This document shows, one piece after another, positions 6,652 to 9,440 of a stretch of DNA of 9,440 nucleotides. The stretch is from Candidatus Apopatosoma intestinale (lineage in GTDB: Bacteria > Bacillota > Clostridia > Oscillospirales > CAG-272), in contig DODZ01000037.1 in NCBI GenBank assembly GCA_003524145.1, forward strand, positions 466-9,905. The letters run 5' to 3'. The notes under the pieces were generated by a model, which was not told the origin of the DNA, did not search any database, and worked only from the letters and a program-made list of their open reading frames with translations. The translations under genes and the position numbers were made by a program. Position 1 is the first letter of the stretch. Each line of letters begins with the position of its first letter.

Positions 6652-7329
6652 TTACTTTTCAAAGTCGGATAATTCCGATGATATACAATTGTATATATTT
6701 TCCAGCACGACCGAATATGCCGCCCGCGTCAGATGCATATGACCGTCGTTCTGGTATATTTTCTTGAGATAGCCGTTTGAATCGAGCAGAATCGGATGCG
6801 TATCGATATACGGTACGCCGAGCTCGAGGCAAAGCTCCCGTATCCATATGTTTGCGCGGAGCACGGCATCCTTTGTGAGCAGTCGGTATTCCGCGGCGCT
6901 CCTGTCGGAGAGCGGAAGTATGGACTGGACGAATATATGCGTTTCGGGAGAAGCCTCACGGACAGAGACGATAAGCTCGCGGTAGATGCTTTTGAAGCGT
7001 TGCTCCCCGAGTCTGCCCGCACCGCCCGAAACGCCGAGCGTTATAACGAGTATCGGCGGCTTTACCTTTGCTGCCGCATCGGCTATTTTATAATTTCTGT
7101 TTTCGGCTTCGAGCCATACGCATCGGGTTTTATTGACCGTTTCAAAAAGCACGGTTCTCGCCTGACCCGACCAGACTCTTTCGCGAGGTATTCCGCCGCG
7201 CACGGCAAGATGTGCCGTTGTCGAATCGCCGAAAAAATATATATCGTTTTTTCCGAGGGCGCCGAGCCCTGCGGAGAAGCATACAAGCATGAGCAGAATA
7301 AGTGCCGACCATGCAAAAAGCTTTTTCAA
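6652..7329 (-). CDS. Exported SGNH/GDSL-hydrolase-family protein
   Basis: A 225-residue protein. An N-terminal hydrophobic stretch (about 6-26) after MKK suggests a signal peptide or anchor; no proper lipobox is present (MLVC). Block I is FFGDSTTAH with nucleophile S36. Block III reads ITLGVSGGAG (96-105), with S101 where many relatives have Asn in a GVNGG or GTND motif. The C-terminal block is NDGHMHLTRAAY (194-205), where D195 and H199 are four apart rather than the usual three. SGNH enzymes are esterases or acetylhydrolases, often acting on cell-wall or polysaccharide acyl groups; activity here is uncertain because of these changes. The predicted start is TTG, with AAAGGCAGG about nine bases upstream; it gives the full MKK-hydrophobic N-terminus. 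It lies 16 nt after the metallo-hydrolase gene and 18 nt before the RCC1-like gene. Confidence 0.8.
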   Translation of the reverse strand: MKKLFAWSALILLMLVCFSAGLGALGKNDIYFFGDSTTAHLAVRGGIPRERVWSGQARTVLFETVNKTRCVWLEAENRNYKIADAAAKVKPPILVITLGVSGGAGRLGEQRFKSIYRELIVSVREASPETHIFVQSILPLSDRSAAEYRLLTKDAVLRANIWIRELCLELGVPYIDTHPILLDSNGYLKKIYQNDGHMHLTRAAYSVVLENIYNCISSELSDFEK

Positions 7330-7345
7330 AAATCAAAACCTGCCT

Positions 7346-8320
7346 TTATTTTGCGGCAAGGCGCGAAACCGTTTTTCCGTCGGAGATGAGAATTATCGTT
7401 CCCTCAAGGTCGGTACGAAGTACATTGTAACCGAGTTTTTCAAGGCGGTCGAGCACGGTCTTTGTCGGGTGACCGTAGCTGTTTTCCGCACCGCAACATA
7501 TTACGGCTGTGCCCGCGTCAACAGCACGGAGAAATTCTTCGCAGGAGGAGGTAGTCGAGCCGTGATGACCTACCTTCAGCACATCGCTTTTCAGCTCCGA
7601 AGCGGAAAAGCGCTTTACTATCGCCTTTTCCGTCACGGTTTCCGCATCGCCCGTAAAGACGAACGAAGTATTGCCGTATGCGAGGCGGCACACAATGCTG
7701 TAATTGTTTTTATTATCTTCGCCGAATATTGATTTGTCGACGGGACCGAGAATAGTCAGGGTAGCCTTGCCTATACTGTAAGTATCTCCGACCTCGCATA
7801 TTTCATACCCTATGCCGACCTTCTGCATGGCTTTTGCCACGCGTTCCCAGCCGGATGATGTATCATCGGAGAGCAAAATATTTTTTATGTTTTTGCCGTA
7901 TTCCGTTATCACCTCATCGGCAGAAGCAATGTGGTCGGAATGCGGATGAGTGAGAATCATGTAGTCTATTGTCGTAACGCCGCAGGATTTGAGATAATTT
8001 ATCAGGTAATCCGCACCCTTCTGCGCACGGACATCCCTGTCGTTTGAGGCACCGGCGTCTATGAGCAGAGTTTCGCCTGTCGGCAATATCGCGAGTATGG
8101 AATCCGCTTGCCCGACATCTATATAGTGCACCTGAAGCTTGCCCTTTGCTTCGGAAAGATCGATGTTCTGTATCGGGTCCTTTCCTCCGCCGTCGATATA
8201 TTCCCAAGGGCGGAGAAATACCGTTGCCGCCACCAATACAAGCACGATAAGCAGTGTTATTATCGGATGCTTTTTTATGAAATTGCGCTGTGCTTTGCTT
8301 AGCTTTTTCTTCTTTGCCAT
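7346..8320 (-). CDS. Membrane-anchored ComEC/Rec2-type metallo-beta-lactamase-fold protein
   Basis: A 324-residue protein with a lysine-rich cytoplasmic N-terminus, one membrane helix (about 19-36), and an outward MBL-fold domain from about residue 60. Motifs in order: VHYIDVGQADSIL (64-76), metal-binding THPHSDH (124-130), FTGDAE (222-227), VGHHGSTTSS (250-259) and YGHP (282-285). This set is typical of the C-terminal domain of the competence protein ComEC and its stand-alone relatives, proposed to be nucleases or phosphodiesterases acting outside the membrane. The ComEC channel domain is absent here, so this is not a DNA-uptake pore by itself. The ATG follows GGAGG closely. It is the first gene of the four-gene minus-strand run, with its own promoter. 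Confidence 0.88.
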   Translation of the reverse strand: MAKKKKLSKAQRNFIKKHPIITLLIVLVLVAATVFLRPWEYIDGGGKDPIQNIDLSEAKGKLQVHYIDVGQADSILAILPTGETLLIDAGASNDRDVRAQKGADYLINYLKSCGVTTIDYMILTHPHSDHIASADEVITEYGKNIKNILLSDDTSSGWERVAKAMQKVGIGYEICEVGDTYSIGKATLTILGPVDKSIFGEDNKNNYSIVCRLAYGNTSFVFTGDAETVTEKAIVKRFSASELKSDVLKVGHHGSTTSSCEEFLRAVDAGTAVICCGAENSYGHPTKTVLDRLEKLGYNVLRTDLEGTIILISDGKTVSRLAAK

Positions 8321-8350
8321 ATTTCCTCCGCGAGTTACTCATTCAAAAAT

Positions 8351-8379
8351 ATTTTACCATGATTTTATATATTTTACAA
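8351..8379 (-). promoter_or_regulatory. Putative promoter of the four-gene minus-strand operon
   Basis: On the minus strand TTGTAA (8374-8379) and TAAAAT (8351-8356) are 17 bases apart. The predicted start is near 8344, leaving a leader of about 24 nt that contains GGAGG just before the ATG at 8320. The four downstream genes are separated by only 16-24 nt, so this promoter could serve them all. Confidence 0.6.
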
Positions 8380-8471
8380 TAGGAAATATAACTATATTTT
8401 TAAAAAAATTTTTGTCTTTGCCGCAGAGGAGGGCATGACAAAAAATATCGTGAAATATTTTCATTTTACTG

Positions 8472-8500
8472 TTGACAAAATCTTCTTTTTGTGATATATT
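8472..8500 (+). promoter_or_regulatory. Sigma-A-type promoter of tRNA-Arg
   Basis: A perfect TTGACA (8472-8477), a 17-base spacer, and TATATT (8495-8500) place the transcript start near 8507, about 20 nt before the tRNA. The 40 bases upstream are A/T-rich and could act as an UP element, including an inverted repeat AAAATAT/ATATTTT at 8442-8461. Confidence 0.8.
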
Positions 8501-8526
8501 AGTTAAGTACCCGATAAGGATACCAT

Positions 8527-8603
8527 GCGCCGTTAGCTCAGCTGGATAGAGTGTTTGGCTACGAACCAAAAGGTCGGGGGTTCGAATCCCTTACGGCGTG
8601 CCA
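8527..8603 (+). tRNA. tRNA-Arg (anticodon ACG)
   Basis: A 77-nt gene with encoded CCA (8601-8603). The acceptor GCGCCGT pairs with ACGGCGT, the first pair being G-T. The anticodon stem TTTGG/CCAAA encloses the loop CTACGAA, giving anticodon ACG, expected to become ICG and read CGU, CGC and CGA. The T arm GGGGG-TTCGAAT-CCCTT has two G-T pairs. Confidence 0.96.
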
Positions 8604-8605
8604 AG

Positions 8606-8650
8606 ATGAGAATCCTGTCGATTACGGTGGGATTCTCATTCTTATTTTAT
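8606..8650 (+). terminator. Probable terminator after tRNA-Arg
   Basis: ATGAGAATCC (8606-8615) pairs perfectly with GGATTCTCAT (8630-8639), 14-base loop, followed by TCTTATTTTAT. The T-run is interrupted, so termination may be partial. It is followed immediately by an 8-bp AT palindrome (CTTATTTT 8641-8648 and AAAATAAG 8653-8660) whose last base is the first base of the next tRNA. Confidence 0.65.
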
Positions 8651-8659
8651 AAAAAATAA

Positions 8660-8736
8660 GGAGACATAGCTCAGTTGGTCAGAGCGCACGCTTCACATGC
8701 GTGAGGTCGCGGGTTCGAGCCCCTCTGCCTCCACCA
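8660..8736 (+). tRNA. tRNA-Val (anticodon CAC), with stem mismatches
   Basis: A 77-nt gene with encoded CCA. The anticodon stem CACGC/GCGTG encloses TTCACAT, giving CAC, which reads GUG. The acceptor GGAGACA faces TGCCTCC, leaving an A-C mismatch at pair 5-68. The T stem GCGGG/CCCTC has a C-T mismatch at pair 50-64. Its first 49 bases differ from the next tRNA-Val at only four positions, so the two are paralogues. TATAAA at 8648-8653 could be a -10 box giving an almost leaderless transcript. The mismatches make full function uncertain. Confidence 0.9.
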
Positions 8737-8815
8737 AAAATCCGCATTTTTGCAGGCTTTGCCGTTTTTTACTTAGCTGAAGCTTGTCAAGAATTTCACT
8801 TTTTCACTTTTTCAA
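8737..8815 (+). other. Spacer between the two tRNA-Val genes
   Basis: No gene is visible. A T-run at 8764-8770 follows a very short GGC-TTT-GCC stem, a weak candidate terminator for tRNA-Val(CAC). From about 8796 the sequence becomes an iterated T-rich tract with ACTTTTTC units, leading into the duplicated tRNA leader. Confidence 0.5.
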
Positions 8816-8851
8816 CTTTTTCACTTTTCACCATTACTTATAACTTATTTT
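8816..8851 (+). repeat. Duplicated tRNA leader, copy 1 (before tRNA-Val GAC)
   Basis: These 36 bases match 9121-9156 at 35 of 36 positions; the single difference is C/T at the 17th base. The unit contains TATAAC (8839-8844), positioned so that transcription would begin about two bases before the tRNA 5' end at 8854. The -35 region is only TTTTTC or TTTTCA. It is therefore probably a duplicated core promoter rather than a processing signal. Confidence 0.75.
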
Positions 8852-8853
8852 CC

Positions 8854-8930
8854 GGAGGCATAGCTCAGTTGGTCAGAGCGCATGCTTGACATGCATGAGG
8901 TCGGTGGTTCGAGCCCACTTGTCTCCACCA
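8854..8930 (+). tRNA. tRNA-Val (anticodon GAC)
   Basis: A 77-nt gene with encoded CCA. The anticodon stem CATGC/GCATG encloses TTGACAT, giving GAC, which reads GUC and GUU. The acceptor GGAGGCA pairs with TGTCTCC through one G-T pair (5-68). The T stem GGTGG/CCACT has one G-T pair and no mismatch. It is preceded two bases earlier by the 36-nt repeated leader. Confidence 0.96.
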
Positions 8931-9120
8931 AAGGCGGCGCCGCGCTCTTTTGAGATGTGCGGCACCGACGCAGATTATTTGCGCTGACATGTCGGCTTTG
9001 CCGGACAATCGCAAAATAAAGCCGCAATAGCGACTTTTCTTTTTACTTATTTTACTTTTCGGTTTACCCGCTCACTTTTTACCTTTCATCCGCTTCTTCT
9101 GTTTCAAACACTCTCATTCA
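8931..9120 (+). other. Structured, pyrimidine-rich spacer between tRNA-Val and tRNA-Ala
   Basis: No credible coding sequence is seen. Two hairpins occur. GGCGCCGCGC (8936-8945) pairs with GTGCGGCACC (8957-8966) with one mismatch and one G-T pair, but no T-run follows. TTATTTGCG (8975-8983) pairs with CGCAAAATAA (9010-9019) with a one-base bulge, enclosing GTCGGC/GCCGGAC. After 9030 the plus strand is almost free of G and rich in T and C. Confidence 0.5.
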
Positions 9121-9156
9121 CTTTTTCACTTTTCACTATTACTTATAACTTATTTT
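9121..9156 (+). repeat. Duplicated tRNA leader, copy 2 (before tRNA-Ala GGC)
   Basis: This is the second copy of the 36-nt unit found at 8816-8851. It contains TATAAC at 9144-9149 and ends at the base immediately before the tRNA-Ala gene, so it has the same geometry relative to the tRNA as copy 1. The tRNAs that follow are unrelated in sequence, which shows the leader was copied independently of the tRNA body. Confidence 0.75.
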
Positions 9157-9232
9157 GGGGCATTAGCGCAGTTGGGAGCGCACAACACTGGCAGTGTTGG
9201 GGTCAGGGGTTCAAGTCCCCTATGCTCCACCA
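9157..9232 (+). tRNA. tRNA-Ala (anticodon GGC)
   Basis: A 76-nt gene with encoded CCA. The acceptor GGGGCAT/ATGCTCC contains G3-T70, the classic alanyl-tRNA synthetase identity pair. The anticodon stem CAACA/TGTTG encloses CTGGCAG, giving GGC, which reads GCC and GCU. The T arm GGGG-TTCAAGT-CCCC is well paired. Confidence 0.96.
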
Positions 9233-9236
9233 TCGC

Positions 9237-9263
9237 AAGCACTTCGAAAGAAGTGCTTTTTTT
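9237..9263 (+). terminator. Strong intrinsic terminator after tRNA-Ala
   Basis: AAGCACTTC (9237-9245) pairs perfectly with GAAGTGCTT (9250-9258) across a GAAA tetraloop and is followed by TTTTT (9259-9263). It starts five bases after the CCA end and closes the tRNA cluster. Confidence 0.93.
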
Positions 9264-9295
9264 GTTTTATCTCCGTATTTTATATCGAAAACGTT

Positions 9296-9354
9296 GAAAA
9301 AATCGACAAAGAGTGGAAAAAATCGACAAAAAATGAGGAAAAAATATTGACAAA
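9296..9354 (+). repeat. Iterated GAAAAAATCGACAAA motif before a promoter
   Basis: The 15-mer GAAAAAATCGACAAA occurs at 9296-9310 and again at 9316-9330, exactly 20 bases apart. A looser third copy, GAAAAAATATTGACAAA, occupies 9338-9354 and includes the -35 box of the promoter that follows. Two-helical-turn spacing would place the copies on the same face of the DNA. Confidence 0.7.
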
Positions 9355-9375
9355 ATAAGGAAGAAAATATAAAAT
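9347..9375 (+). promoter_or_regulatory. Sigma-A-type promoter for the gene at the right edge
   Basis: A perfect TTGACA (9347-9352), a 17-base spacer, and TAAAAT (9370-9375) predict a start near 9382. It points to the right, away from the tRNA terminator, and the -35 lies inside the third copy of the iterated motif. Confidence 0.75.
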
Positions 9376-9420
9376 AGTTCACAGAAAAAGGAAATAAAGA
9401 AAAAAACGGGGGCGAATGTA

Positions 9421-9440
9421 TTGAATACGGATTTTAATGA
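9421..9440 (+). CDS. Possible start of a gene continuing beyond the window
   Basis: A TTG at 9421 opens a frame reading MNTDFN to the window edge. GGGGG at 9408-9412 lies eight bases before it and could serve as a weak ribosome binding site, and the promoter at 9347-9375 is well placed. The ATG at 9416 is followed at once by TAT and TGA and cannot be the start. With only six codons visible the product is unknown, and the true start may lie further right. Confidence 0.4.

Noticed and set aside
7346..8320. Full ComEC DNA-uptake channel.
   Set aside because: Only the metallo-beta-lactamase-type domain and one membrane anchor are present; the multi-helix competence channel domain is missing.
8435..8494. 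A 19-codon open frame (MTKNIVKYFHFTV...) with AGGAGGG just before its ATG.
   Set aside because: The Shine-Dalgarno match is only one or two bases from the ATG, too close for normal initiation, and the frame runs through the tRNA-Arg promoter.
8796..8832. T-rich iterated ACTTTTTC units considered as a CRISPR array or minisatellite.
   Set aside because: Units are only 8-10 bases without spacers; they form part of the T-rich leader composition and show no array structure.
8701..8889. Plus- and minus-strand open frames over the tRNA genes (for example 8845-9027 minus, with ETSGLEPPTSCMSSMRS).
   Set aside because: Such peptides are the well-known spurious translations of tRNA genes; the tRNA folds are unambiguous.
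8936..8966. GC-rich hairpin after tRNA-Val(GAC) considered as an intrinsic terminator.
   Set aside because: The stem contains a mismatch and a wobble pair, and no T-run follows, so it is listed only as a hairpin in the spacer.

Overview
The window looks like chromosome of an endospore-forming member of the Firmicutes (class Clostridia). Three things support this: an intact cotJA-cotJB-cotJC spore-coat operon, AAGGAGG-type ribosome binding sites, and tRNA genes with encoded CCA ends. Codon choice is moderately GC-rich, while the intergenic spacers are very AT-rich. I cannot name a genus; an uncultured gut-type clostridium (Oscillospiraceae-like) is a guess. I see no phage, insertion sequence, CRISPR array or defence system.

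Layout. (1) 1-145 is an unresolved edge with a small palindrome. (2) 146-2350 (+) is a two-domain cell-wall polymer enzyme: a GT4-type glycosyltransferase fused to a CsaB-like polysaccharide pyruvyl transferase. It ends at a bidirectional terminator. (3) 2454-3566 (-) is cotJA-cotJB-cotJC, encoding spore-coat proteins including a Mn-catalase-like CotJC with all five expected metal ligands. (4) 3723-4208 (+) is a small VanZ-family membrane protein. It diverges from cotJ, and near-consensus sigma-A-like promoters lie back to back between them. (5) 7329 or 8320 down to 4288 (-) is a compact four-gene run read in the order membrane-anchored ComEC/Rec2-type metallo-beta-lactamase protein, exported SGNH/GDSL-family protein, membrane-anchored seven-repeat RCC1-like propeller, and ribokinase-like sugar kinase. 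Gaps are 16, 18 and 24 nt, and a good promoter sits before the first gene. (6) 8527-9232 (+) is a tRNA cluster: Arg(ACG), Val(CAC), Val(GAC), Ala(GGC). (7) 9233-9440 holds a strong terminator, a purine-rich stretch with an iterated motif, a promoter, and probably the first codons of a gene that continues beyond the window.

How the parts relate. The first three gene groups fit envelope and spore-surface biology. The four-gene minus-strand run has three membrane or exported products followed by a cytoplasmic kinase. Its shared purpose is not evident from sequence.

Most unusual signals. The two neighbouring tRNA-Val genes have acceptor-stem halves that pair better with each other's partner than with their own. 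A 36-nt leader containing a -10-like box is duplicated (35/36 identical) directly before tRNA-Val(GAC) and tRNA-Ala(GGC). An iterated GAAAAAATCGACAAA motif precedes the right-edge promoter. The SGNH protein appears altered at two active-site blocks. I found no convincing wholly new system.
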